A stretch of DNA of 64,000 nt from positions 62,001 through 126,000 of the forward strand of contig NZ_JAOVZW010000023.1 in assembly GCF_026460885.1 (NCBI RefSeq). Reading direction: 5' to 3'. The notes beneath the pieces were generated by a model. That model ran no database searches and was not told where the DNA came from. It saw nothing but the letters and a program-made list of their open reading frames with translations. Source of the stretch: Chryseobacterium formosum. GTDB lineage: Bacteria > Bacteroidota > Bacteroidia > Flavobacteriales > Weeksellaceae. Below, in pieces: positions 1 through 7,936 of this stretch. Every line of letters begins with the position of its first letter. Within the stretch, counting starts at the first letter, position 1. The translations under genes were made by a program, and so were the position numbers.

Positions 1-408
1 AGTTTTCAATTGCTCAGAAATTGGAGGTGGAGGAGTCTCTACTTTTGGAGCTTTCACCGGTTCCGGAACTACGTTTTGGATAATCTCAATTTTTTCCTCT
101 TCCACTGGTGGTGGAGGAGGTGGTGGTTCTTCTTCTTTTGGCTGCTCAATAATTGGATCCTCTTCAATGATTTCCATCAATTCAGAGTTTACTTCTTTTG
201 GCGCCTCTGCATTCATATTCTTAATCGTCATATAAATGAAAGGAGACAAAGCAGTCACCAAGAATAATCCTGTACCAATAATAAAAGACTTTGTCAGTAA
301 TCTAGGATACTGATGTCTAATATCGTAAGCACCGTATTCTTTATTTCTATTTTCAAATACAATCTCGTCTAAAGTAAGATTTTGACCGTAAATATTTTCA
401 TCTGCCAT
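1..408 (-). CDS. tonB: Energy transducer TonB, N-terminal part (cut by window edge)
   Basis: This is the N-terminal 136 codons of a TonB-family protein; the C-terminal receptor-contacting domain lies beyond the left edge. It begins MADENIYGQNLTLDEIVFEN. A cytoplasmic stretch containing NRNKEYGAY, characteristic of Bacteroidota TonB proteins, is followed by one membrane segment at about residues 40-60 and then a periplasmic spacer rich in Pro and Glu (EEEPPPPPPVEEE). TonB couples the proton gradient harvested by ExbB/ExbD to outer-membrane TonB-dependent receptors. It lies 42 bp after the exbD gene and closes the visible part of an exbB-exbD-exbD-tonB operon. I am confident of the family; substrate specificity cannot be told. 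Confidence 0.9.
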   Translation of the reverse strand, partial: MADENIYGQNLTLDEIVFENRNKEYGAYDIRHQYPRLLTKSFIIGTGLFLVTALSPFIYMTIKNMNAEAPKEVNSELMEIIEEDPIIEQPKEEEPPPPPPPVEEEKIEIIQNVVPEPVKAPKVETPPPPISEQLKT

Positions 409-450
409 TGTATTGCAAATTTAAATGTTAAATTACTTTGCAGTAACTTG

Positions 451-993
451 TTAGTTACCTACTTTCTTGTCGTAGATAGCTTTTTCATAAGGCTTAAGGT
501 CGGTTACACCGTATCTCTCACTTTTTGTAATTGCCATCTCATCAAGAATATCTACAAAGTTTTTATATACCGCATCGTCAGTAGGCTTAATAATCACTGT
601 AAACAGATCTTTCTTTTTAGCTCTTGCTTTTGCTTGCTTAATAACTTCTCTAATACCTGCTCTATCTGAAGAAGTTTCGTTCAACGTCTGATCATTAAGA
701 CCCGCAGGATCTTGCTGATGCCAAAATATCTTATTATCTTTTCCTAATAACAGGGTTATTGAATTAGATAAATCAATTTCGTTTGGTGGTGGTTGTGGTT
801 TTGTAGGATCCGGTTTTGCAGGCAATCCCAAATCCATCACATTCGGTTTACTAAAAGTTGATGTAAACATAAAGAACATCAATAGTAAGAAATTAAGGTC
901 AACCATAGGAGTCATATCGACTCTGGGGTTGTTTTTCTTGGATCGAACCTTGCCGCCTTTGGCACTCTTATCCTGTACTTGTACTTCTGCCAT
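451..993 (-). CDS. exbD: ExbD/TolR-family biopolymer transport protein (first of two in operon)
   Basis: This 180-residue ExbD-type protein would work with ExbB as the proton-driven motor that energises TonB. A short basic cytoplasmic N terminus is followed by the conserved VDMTPMVDLNFLLLMFFMF segment (about residues 25-43), the single membrane helix with the proton-path Asp. The rest is periplasmic and ends in the region ExbD uses for TonB contact. It lies 9 bp after the other exbD (1003-1611). It closely resembles the orphan ExbD at 16536-17057: both share SKPNVMDLGLPAK just after the helix. Family assignment is firm; whether it serves TonB or another TonB-like partner is inferred from the operon. 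Confidence 0.92.
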   Translation of the reverse strand: MAEVQVQDKSAKGGKVRSKKNNPRVDMTPMVDLNFLLLMFFMFTSTFSKPNVMDLGLPAKPDPTKPQPPPNEIDLSNSITLLLGKDNKIFWHQQDPAGLNDQTLNETSSDRAGIREVIKQAKARAKKKDLFTVIIKPTDDAVYKNFVDILDEMAITKSERYGVTDLKPYEKAIYDKKVGN

Positions 994-1002
994 TTCTTCT
1001 TA

Positions 1003-1611
1003 TTATTCGTTAGGTTTACCTTCTTGTGACGTAATCAACCAAAATTTAAGAAAATTAATATCTCTTAAACCCTCAAATAAACTTTTCACTTTAGGATATT
1101 CTGTTGTAACATCACCCTTGATTGCCAATTTGTAATCAGGTTTAACGCTTAAACTTTGTTCTACCCAGTCTATTAATTGTTTATTTGTACTATCCATCGG
1201 AATCCCAGTAGGACTCTTATAACTTTTTTGCTCATCTTCTGGCAAATCCAAATAGCTTTTCAATTGGCTCATAGGAACACCAATAGATTGTACTTTTTGG
1301 AAAGATGCTTTTTGATTATTGTCAAAAGTAACATTGTACTTTTTACCCATTTTTTCTAAAAGCTCTAATCTCTCTGTTGCATTTTCTACTGGCTGGAAAT
1401 AAAATTTTCCGTCCGGAGTAGCATTAATAGTCATTAAACTTGCATCAGGAAGTAACTTCTCTGAGATTGAAGATGGCGGTTTGATCTGCTCCACGTCAGG
1501 TTTTTTGAACTGAGTGGTCATAATAAAGAACGTAAGTAGTAGGAACGTAACGTCGCACATTGCGGTCATATCCGTAACTACACCATGTCTTTTTGGTTTT
1601 ATTCTCGCCAT
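1003..1611 (-). CDS. exbD: ExbD/TolR-family biopolymer transport protein (second of two in operon)
   Basis: This 202-residue ExbD/TolR-type protein has a basic cytoplasmic N terminus (MARIKPKRHGVV) followed by TDMTAMCDVTFLLLTFFIM, the single membrane helix with the conserved Asp, and a long periplasmic part. Its sequence diverges from the 451-993 copy, so the operon encodes two distinct ExbD subunits. Paired ExbD genes after exbB are common in Bacteroidota TonB operons, where the motor may be a hetero-oligomer; that is family knowledge and was not tested here. It lies 60 bp downstream of exbB. Confidence 0.92.
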   Translation of the reverse strand: MARIKPKRHGVVTDMTAMCDVTFLLLTFFIMTTQFKKPDVEQIKPPSSISEKLLPDASLMTINATPDGKFYFQPVENATERLELLEKMGKKYNVTFDNNQKASFQKVQSIGVPMSQLKSYLDLPEDEQKSYKSPTGIPMDSTNKQLIDWVEQSLSVKPDYKLAIKGDVTTEYPKVKSLFEGLRDINFLKFWLITSQEGKPNE

Positions 1612-1671
1612 TATTAATTATCTAATTATTAAAACTTCTTTTTTTGTGTAAAAACACAGGTTCACTATTTC

Positions 1672-2535
1672 TTAGTGAAATTCTGCAAAAGACTGCTGAA
1701 TGCTCATAGCGATCTCATCGATCTTATAAGTCAATCCGTCAATTTTAGAAGTAAAGAAGTTGTAAAGGATAATTGCTACTGCAGAAGTACCAATACCTAA
1801 TGCCGTGTTGATCAAGGCTTCAGAAATACCGATTGATAACGCAGCTGCATCCGGAGTACCACCTCCAGCTCCTAAAGCGAAGAATGCTCTAATCATACCG
1901 ATTACCGTTCCCAATAGTGCTACTAATGTTGCAACAGTACCTAAAGTAGAAAGAATCATCATGTTTTTCTCTAACATTGGCATCTCAAGAGTTGTAGCCT
2001 CTTCGATAGCTTTGTTTAGAGCAACCATTTTCTGCTCTTTATTAAGAGTAGTATCGTGAGCTAAAGCTTTGTAAGTTGTAAGACCTTCTTTTACAACATT
2101 CCCTACAGAACCTTGTTGTCTGTCACACTCTTCTAAAGCTTCATCAACTTTATTGCTATTTAATAAACTTCTTACTTTTACTACGAAGTTATCTACGTTA
2201 CCTGCACCTGAAGCTTTGCTCAAAACAAAATATCTTTCAAATGAGAAAACGATTACAGTAATCATGAATGTTACCAATAAAGGTACAATAATACCTCCCA
2301 TGTAGATCATTCCCAAAAATCCTTCAGGATGCATCTCTTTACCTTCTACATCAGAAAATGCTACTGACGCACCTGCCAATCTTGGATCAGCTTTAAAGTT
2401 ACCCGGGCTACCCAATACGAATAACCAAATACAAATCCCTATAACCAATAGAATAGGAATAATTACAGCTGGATTAAGACCTCCTGCTTTTCTAGCAACT
2501 ACTTGCTCATCACTTTTTGAAACATTCATTTCCAT
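1672..2535 (-). CDS. exbB: MotA/TolQ/ExbB-family proton channel
   Basis: This 287-residue ExbB-type inner-membrane channel subunit is the first gene of the TonB operon. One hydrophobic segment lies near residues 24-44 and a second near 76-98. The two conserved MotA/TolQ/ExbB helices are near residues 195-220 (LSTLGTVATLVALLGTVIGM) and 235-262. These form the pentameric proton channel around the ExbD helices. The start ATG has a good promoter 50-80 bp upstream (2585-2613). The extra N-terminal hydrophobic segment and ~40-residue periplasmic insert are usual for the Bacteroidota branch of the family. Confidence 0.92.
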   Translation of the reverse strand: MEMNVSKSDEQVVARKAGGLNPAVIIPILLVIGICIWLFVLGSPGNFKADPRLAGASVAFSDVEGKEMHPEGFLGMIYMGGIIVPLLVTFMITVIVFSFERYFVLSKASGAGNVDNFVVKVRSLLNSNKVDEALEECDRQQGSVGNVVKEGLTTYKALAHDTTLNKEQKMVALNKAIEEATTLEMPMLEKNMMILSTLGTVATLVALLGTVIGMIRAFFALGAGGGTPDAAALSIGISEALINTALGIGTSAVAIILYNFFTSKIDGLTYKIDEIAMSIQQSFAEFH

Positions 2536-2579
2536 ATTTAACTAAATTATATTGTTTTAAAATTTTAAAGTTGTAAAAT

Positions 2580-2629
2580 AAAGGCAAAATTAATTAAAAT
2601 GCAATAGTATCAAATAACATTTTGCCTTT
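2580..2629. repeat. 11-bp perfect inverted repeat spanning the exbB promoter
   Basis: AAAGGCAAAAT (2580-2590) and its reverse complement ATTTTGCCTTT (2619-2629) are separated by 28 bp. The left arm covers part of the exbB -7 box and the right arm lies just beyond the -33 TTG. It could be an operator, or a weak terminator of leuS with a long loop. Confidence 0.5.
2585..2613 (-). promoter_or_regulatory. Promoter of exbB-exbD-exbD-tonB operon
   Basis: On the minus strand a TTG (2611-2613) is followed after 18 bp by TAATTTTG (2585-2592), matching the Bacteroidota TTG-N17-23-TAnnTTTG promoter. It lies 50 bp upstream of the exbB start. The -7 box is embedded in one arm of an 11-bp inverted repeat. 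Confidence 0.6.
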
Positions 2630-2773
2630 TTTTGATAACGATAATTTGATAAGATTCCGATATCGTAATTATTTTTAAATATTTTATTAATTTTTATCAT
2701 TTTGAGAAAATACGTTAGAAAATCAAAAATATAAATACCCTAAAATTTTGATTTTACCAATGTTAAATTTCTT

Positions 2774-5764
2774 TTAAATAACAATATTAACGATTTTTTT
2801 TGGCACAACGATGATTTTTTTAGGGGTTTTACCCTCCAAGAGAGCTCCCATTTTTTCATTTTGAAGCACTAAATCTTCAACCTCTTTAGCAGATAATGTT
2901 GCAGCAAGGGCAATTTTAAATTTCATCTTCCCGTTAATGCTTACAGGATATTCAATTTCATCTTCAATTAAATATTCTTCATTCAAAATTGGGAACTTTT
3001 CAAACTCAATTGAAGAATTATTTCCCAGCAAATTCCATACCTCTTCACAAATATGTGGTGCATAAGGGGAAATTATAACGGCTAAAGGTTCTAAAATATT
3101 GCGCTTGTTACACTTTAATTTCTGTAATTCGTTTACAGCGATCATAAATGAAGATACAGAAGTATTGAAAGAGAAGTTTTCGATATCGTAAACAACCTTC
3201 TTTATTAAGGTATGCAAAACTTTATATTCAGCTTTCGTCGGTTCTTCGTCCGAAACTTTAAATTGATCTTCGTTGAAATATAAATTCCAGAATTTTTTCA
3301 GGAAACCATAAACTCCACTTAATCCTTGCGTGTTCCAAGGCTTGGATTGTTCCAATGGACCTAAGAACATTTCGTACAATCTTAAACCGTCTGCTCCGTA
3401 TTCATTACAGATATCATCCGGGTTTACAACATTGTATTTAGACTTAGACATTTTTTCAACTTCACGATCAACAATATATTTACCATTTTCTGTAATTATA
3501 ATAGCATCTGCAAAATCTTTATTATAAAGTCCATCATTTCTAAATGCGTCAATATCAAGTTCGTCTGTTGTACCTTTTAACAAAGAAATATTTATATGAA
3601 ATCTTTGAGGAGAAAAACCACTAAACTTTTCAATTTCAATTCCTATTTGTTCTTGAATTTGTTTAGTAACTTCTTTCTCATCTTTTTGACCAATAACAAA
3701 AACTTCTTTTACTTCTTTTCCATCTGGATTTTCCCAAAAACTAAGATATTTTGAAGGAATTACTAAATTCAATCTTTTCTTTTCAAGAGTTTTATCTTTT
3801 AGTTCATAATATTTCGGATCAAGAAAAATTCTATTACCCAAAGCACTCATTCCCAAAATCATCCCCTGATTGATCAACTTTTGGAAAGGCTCATCATTAT
3901 TAATATATCCTCTGTCTTTTAAGAACATATTCCAGAAACGGGAATATAATAAATGACCGGTTGCGTGTTCGCTTCCACCGATATATAAATCAACTTGTCC
4001 CCAATAATCTGATAATTCTTTATTAGTAAAAAGCTCATCATTATTCGGATCCATATATCTAAGGAAGTACCATGAACTTCCCGCCCAACCCGGCATTGTA
4101 GATAATTCTAATGGGAAAACAGTTTTATCATCAATTAAATCTGTCGCAACCACTTTTTGATTTGCTTCGTCCCAAGCAAAAGTTTTAGAGTTTCCTAATG
4201 GTGGATCTCCATCTTCTGTCGGTAAATATTTTTCAACTTCAGGAAGTTCCAAAGGCAATGCAGAAGTCGGCAATGTATAAGGCATTCCATCCTTATAATA
4301 TATAGGAACTGGTTCTCCCCAATATCTTTGTCTTGAGAAAATCGCATCACGTTGTCTGTAATTGGTAGTTCCGTGACCAATTCCTTTGTTTTCTATTTCA
4401 GAAATTATTTTTGATTTTGCATCATTATAATTTAAGCCATTTAAAAAGTCTGAGTTTACACAAACAGAATCTTTAGAATCAAAAGATTTTTCCTGAATGT
4501 CTTCTTCTGTTTCTACAACTTTTTTAATTTCAAGATTAAATTTCTTTGCAAATCTGTGATCGCGCTCATCATGTGCAGGAACAGCCATTACAGCACCCGT
4601 TCCGTAACCCATCAAAACATAATCTGAAATATAAATCGGCATTTTTTCTCCACTGAACGGATTGACCGCATAACTTCCAGTGAAAGCACCCGAAACGTTT
4701 TTCACGTCTGCCATTCTATCACGCTCAGTTTTCTTTGAAGTTTCTTCAATATAAGAATCTACCTCAGCTTTTTGTTCAGCCGTAGTAATTGTTTCTACTA
4801 AAGGATTTTCCGGAGCCAATACCATAAAAGTCGCTCCGAAAATTGTATCAGGTCTTGTTGTGAAAACCTCAACGATTTCATCATGACCTTCAACATTAAA
4901 TCTAACTTGCGCACCTTGAGATTTTCCGATCCAGTATTCCTGAGAATCTTTCAAGGGTTGTGGCCAGTCTAAAGTTTTTAATCCTTGTAATAATCTTTCA
5001 GAGTAAGCAGAAATTCTCATGCTCCACTGCATCATTTTCTTTTGGAAAACAGGGAAACCTCCTCTTTCGGATTTTCCGTCTTTTACTTCGTCGTTTGCCA
5101 ATACTGTTCCTAATGCAGGACACCAGTTTACAGTTGTTTCCGCTCTGTACGCTAAACGGTAATTTAATAAAATATCTTCTTTATCAATTTCAGAAGCAGA
5201 TTTCCATTCTTCTGCAGTGAAATTTAATTCGTCATTTTGATTGGCATTTAATCCTTCTGTTCCTTTTTCTTCAAAATGCTTAATCAAAGTCGAAATCGAT
5301 TCTGCCTTGTCTGTATCTTTATTATACCAAGAGTGGAACAATTCAATAAAAATCCACTGTGTCCATTTATAATAAGAAGCGTCAGAAGTTCTCACTTCCC
5401 TACTCCAGTCAAATGAAAAACCAATTTTTCTTAATTGCTCTTCATATCTCGTAATGTTTTGTTCAGTTGTAATCGCAGGATGTTGCCCTGTCTGAATAGC
5501 ATACTGTTCAGCAGGAAGTCCGAAACTATCGTAACCAACCGGGTGGAGAACATTGAAACCTTGGTGTCTTTTATATCTCGCATAAATGTCGGACGCAATA
5601 TATCCAAGAGGATGACCTACGTGAAGTCCTGCTCCGGATGGATACGGAAACATATCGAGAACATAAAATTTAGGTTTGTCTGTGTTATTGGAAGTTTTGT
5701 AAGTTTGGTTGTCTTCCCAATATTTCTGCCACTTTTTTTCTATCTGCTGATGATCGTAAAACAC
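2774..5764 (-). CDS. leuS: Leucyl-tRNA synthetase
   Basis: This 996-residue class I aminoacyl-tRNA synthetase charges tRNA-Leu. The HIGH signature is in PYPSGAGLHVGHPLGY (about residues 41-56) and the KMSKS signature in REVEKMSKSKYN. A central editing domain with TTRPDTIFGATF (about residue 305) and the GTGAVMAVPAHDERD motif hydrolyses mischarged tRNA. The C-terminal anticodon-binding part is intact. It is somewhat longer than the roughly 920-950 residues I expect for Bacteroidota LeuRS. The excess appears to sit shortly before KMSKS, about residues 647-719, in the region of the leucine-specific domain. It is monocistronic in appearance, with a -7-like box at 5831-5838. Confidence 0.97.
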   Translation of the reverse strand: MFYDHQQIEKKWQKYWEDNQTYKTSNNTDKPKFYVLDMFPYPSGAGLHVGHPLGYIASDIYARYKRHQGFNVLHPVGYDSFGLPAEQYAIQTGQHPAITTEQNITRYEEQLRKIGFSFDWSREVRTSDASYYKWTQWIFIELFHSWYNKDTDKAESISTLIKHFEEKGTEGLNANQNDELNFTAEEWKSASEIDKEDILLNYRLAYRAETTVNWCPALGTVLANDEVKDGKSERGGFPVFQKKMMQWSMRISAYSERLLQGLKTLDWPQPLKDSQEYWIGKSQGAQVRFNVEGHDEIVEVFTTRPDTIFGATFMVLAPENPLVETITTAEQKAEVDSYIEETSKKTERDRMADVKNVSGAFTGSYAVNPFSGEKMPIYISDYVLMGYGTGAVMAVPAHDERDHRFAKKFNLEIKKVVETEEDIQEKSFDSKDSVCVNSDFLNGLNYNDAKSKIISEIENKGIGHGTTNYRQRDAIFSRQRYWGEPVPIYYKDGMPYTLPTSALPLELPEVEKYLPTEDGDPPLGNSKTFAWDEANQKVVATDLIDDKTVFPLELSTMPGWAGSSWYFLRYMDPNNDELFTNKELSDYWGQVDLYIGGSEHATGHLLYSRFWNMFLKDRGYINNDEPFQKLINQGMILGMSALGNRIFLDPKYYELKDKTLEKKRLNLVIPSKYLSFWENPDGKEVKEVFVIGQKDEKEVTKQIQEQIGIEIEKFSGFSPQRFHINISLLKGTTDELDIDAFRNDGLYNKDFADAIIITENGKYIVDREVEKMSKSKYNVVNPDDICNEYGADGLRLYEMFLGPLEQSKPWNTQGLSGVYGFLKKFWNLYFNEDQFKVSDEEPTKAEYKVLHTLIKKVVYDIENFSFNTSVSSFMIAVNELQKLKCNKRNILEPLAVIISPYAPHICEEVWNLLGNNSSIEFEKFPILNEEYLIEDEIEYPVSINGKMKFKIALAATLSAKEVEDLVLQNEKMGALLEGKTPKKIIVVPKKIVNIVI

Positions 5765-5767
5765 TTT

Positions 5768-5805
5768 ATTTATAGATATTAGATGTTAGATATTAGATAT
5801 TAGAT
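5768..5805. repeat. Short tandem TTAGAT-type intergenic repeat
   Basis: Upstream of leuS, units of the type TAGATATTAGATGT follow one another several times as variations on TTAGATRT. A related array with the same TTAGATGTTAGA core occurs before accC (28945-28973). Confidence 0.6.
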
Positions 5806-5830
5806 TTTTAAATCCTAATCCTAATTTTCA

Positions 5831-5838
5831 CAAAAATA
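5831..5838 (-). promoter_or_regulatory. -7 box, probable leuS promoter
   Basis: The minus strand reads TATTTTTG, 66 bp upstream of the leuS start. No clear TTG is found at the -33 position, so this is a partial match. Confidence 0.35.
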
Positions 5839-5894
5839 ATGAATTTAAAAGAAATGGAAATTGATTTTGAATTAAATCTAATCTATTATTTAAA

Positions 5895-5922
5895 CAAAAA
5901 ATCTCACCTTACGATGAGATTG
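5895..5922 (-). terminator. Terminator of the lipocalin-like lipoprotein gene
   Basis: Read on the minus strand, ATCTCA and TGAGAT pair around an 8-nt loop and are followed by a T-rich run. It lies 24 bp past the stop of the gene at 5946-6413. Confidence 0.55.
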
Positions 5923-5945
5923 TATATTTTGGTAAATAACTTTTG

Positions 5946-6413
5946 TTATTGAGCAATTCTTTTGAATGTATACGTTGTAGACTTATAAACTGTAGGATCT
6001 GTAGTATCTTCAATTTTAAGATTTAAAGTTTGAGCATCCAATAAAGTCACTTTTCCTTTATCTGAAACAACAGTTCCTTGGTATTTGATCTCAAAATTCT
6101 TTTCTGAAGCACTATAAATATAAGAAAAATTACGCTGAGAAATTGTAGAACAAGTTGGAGTTGTACCCGCCAAATCTTTATTGGTTCTTTGCCCAGACAT
6201 ATTTTCATTAAACACCCATCTTGATTCTTTTTGACAATCTGTGTAAACAATTTCATCAGAAACACCTGCTCCACTAGCTGGAACCGACGTTCTTACTTCT
6301 TTGGTTGGTGACCACGTTCCAACAAGAGGAAACACCTGCTCCGGCGTATCGTCGTCATTACATCCTGTAAAAGCTAATAATGATAATCCTGCAATAAATG
6401 CTAATTTCTTCAT
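5946..6413 (-). CDS. Lipocalin-like lipoprotein
   Basis: This 155-residue secreted lipoprotein has a signal peptide (MKKLAFIAGLSLLAFTGC) whose lipobox LAFTGC makes Cys18 the lipidation site. The following NDDDTPEQ is an acidic tether of the kind often seen in surface-directed Bacteroidota lipoproteins. The mature part starts with LVGTW, the usual opening of lipocalin-like (Lipocalin_4 type) domains, and continues as alternating beta-strand-like sequence. The ligand is unknown. The gene stands alone with its own terminator. Assignment as lipoprotein is firm; lipocalin-like is moderately sure. Confidence 0.8.
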   Translation of the reverse strand: MKKLAFIAGLSLLAFTGCNDDDTPEQVFPLVGTWSPTKEVRTSVPASGAGVSDEIVYTDCQKESRWVFNENMSGQRTNKDLAGTTPTCSTISQRNFSYIYSASEKNFEIKYQGTVVSDKGKVTLLDAQTLNLKIEDTTDPTVYKSTTYTFKRIAQ

Positions 6414-6537
6414 AGATCAAATTTTTCAAGGCTTAAAATTATGACTTTTTTTAAAATTTCAATCATTTTTTTTGAATTTTGAACTATAATTTACATTTTC
6501 TTAAAAATTCACTGACATTACTCTATTATCAAACCCT

Positions 6538-6545
6538 TATATTTG
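6538..6545 (+). promoter_or_regulatory. -7 box for glycosyltransferase gene
   Basis: TATATTTG lies 12 bp before the ATG at 6558 and would give a leader of only about 9 nt. No convincing -33 TTG is present. Confidence 0.35.
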
Positions 6546-6557
6546 TAAAAAAAACAC

Positions 6558-7310
6558 ATGCCAGAAGTTTCAATCATTACGCCCTGTTACAATTCTTCTC
6601 CTTTTTTGGAAGAAACAATAAGCTCGGTAATGAATCAAACTTTTACCGATTGGGAATGGATCATTACAGACGATCAATCGACCGACAATTCTGTTGAAAT
6701 CATTCAAAAACATCAAGATTCCAGAATAAAACTGATTATTGCAGAAAAAAACGGTGGTGCAGGTCATGCAAGAAATCTTTCTTTAGAAGAAGCTAACGGA
6801 AGATTTATCACTTTTTTGGATGCCGATGATTTTTGGGAGCCCAATTTCATTGAAGAAATGGTAAACTTCATGAAGAAAGAAAATGCCGAAATTGCTTACT
6901 CAAATTATGCAAGATGTGATGAAAATTTAATTCCGAAAATTGAAGATTTTAAAGCTGACAAAGAAGTTACTTTTAATAATTTATTGAAAACCTGCAGACT
7001 TTCCCTTCTTTCTTCCATGTACGATTCTAAAAGAGTTGGAAAGGAGTTTTTCCCAGAAGGAAGTAAAAGAGAAGATCACGTCATGTGGTTGAATTTATTA
7101 AAAAAAATTCCCGTAGGAAAACCGCTTCCCAAAACGATGGCAAAATACAGAATGCGGGAAAACAGCATTTCAAGAAAGAAACAAAACATTGTGAAAGATC
7201 AATATCTTGTCTATAAAGATTTCATGGGATTTTCGACTTTAAAATCCTTATATTATACAACAAACTGGGCATTGAACGGATTTATGAAGTATTCGAAAAT
7301 ATTTAATTAA
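6558..7310 (+). CDS. Family 2 glycosyltransferase
   Basis: This 250-residue GT-A fold transferase has the GT2 nucleotide-sugar site at the N terminus (VSIITPCYNSSPFLEETISS), TDDQSTDNS at about residues 37-45, and the metal-binding DXD equivalent in FLDADDFW at about residues 91-98. GT2 enzymes move sugars from UDP- or GDP-sugars to lipopolysaccharide or other glycan acceptors. The acceptor is unknown; the nearby Kdo transferase waaA makes the lipid A/core pathway plausible but unproved. Its stop overlaps the next gene's start in TAATG, suggesting coupled translation. Confidence 0.9.
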   Translation: MPEVSIITPCYNSSPFLEETISSVMNQTFTDWEWIITDDQSTDNSVEIIQKHQDSRIKLIIAEKNGGAGHARNLSLEEANGRFITFLDADDFWEPNFIEEMVNFMKKENAEIAYSNYARCDENLIPKIEDFKADKEVTFNNLLKTCRLSLLSSMYDSKRVGKEFFPEGSKREDHVMWLNLLKKIPVGKPLPKTMAKYRMRENSISRKKQNIVKDQYLVYKDFMGFSTLKSLYYTTNWALNGFMKYSKIFN

Positions 7311-7936
7311 TGGAGTATTCTAAAGAATTTAAAGCAGCATTAAGTCAGCTTTCAACGGTTGAAAAAGACCGATTGATTTTCAGATTATTGAGAAAAGATG
7401 AAATTTTATCTAAAAAATTATATTTCGAATTAATCGATGAAGAAACCGTTGATCAAAAGCGTGATGCAATGGAAGATTTGATTAAAGAAAAAGTAGAATA
7501 TGCTTCAAAATACATCAGTAATCAAAAATATTTTATTGTACTTATCCGTAAAATAAGTGCACAAATCACAGAGCACGTAAAAGTAACCAGCGATAAATTT
7601 GGCGACATCAGTTTGAACCTTTTATTAATCAATGAAATTCTTGAAAGTAACGATAAACTCAGCAGACAAAGATTCAATGATGTTTACAAACTTTACCTTT
7701 ATATCATTAATAAAATAGTGAAAGCCTTAACTTTAACTAAAAAAATAGACGAAGATTATTGGATGGAAATTGATGAATATCTTTCAGTTAGCCATGAAAG
7801 AGTTACAGGCAACATTTATCTTGAAAAACTTTTCATCAACAACGGAATCGATTTTAATTGGTTTAATACAGATAGAATCCCAGATCATTTTGATTTAATT
7901 ATAAAAGATATTAAGAATCAAGGATTTCTAAAGTGA
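7310..7936 (+). CDS. Conserved hypothetical protein, mostly helical
   Basis: I do not recognise the family of this 208-residue protein. It has no signal peptide or membrane segment and is rich in charged residues with leucine and isoleucine spacing typical of a helical bundle (for example YIINKIVKALTLTKKIDED). It starts on the last base of the preceding glycosyltransferase stop (TAATG), so the two are probably co-translated. Its 3' end overlaps waaA on the opposite strand by 9 bp (7928-7936). It is likely cytoplasmic. Confidence 0.75.
   Translation: MEYSKEFKAALSQLSTVEKDRLIFRLLRKDEILSKKLYFELIDEETVDQKRDAMEDLIKEKVEYASKYISNQKYFIVLIRKISAQITEHVKVTSDKFGDISLNLLLINEILESNDKLSRQRFNDVYKLYLYIINKIVKALTLTKKIDEDYWMEIDEYLSVSHERVTGNIYLEKLFINNGIDFNWFNTDRIPDHFDLIIKDIKNQGFLK

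Noticed and set aside
451-669. Plus-strand ORFs of 60-115 codons inside exbD, leuS, waaA and similar genes
   Set aside because: They are antisense shadows with improbable composition and no start signals.
2580-2629. Inverted repeat as the leuS terminator
   Set aside because: The 28-nt loop is long and the T run lies on the wrong side for the minus strand; it overlaps the exbB promoter instead.
5768-5805. CRISPR-like array
   Set aside because: The units are short, without unique spacers of regular length.
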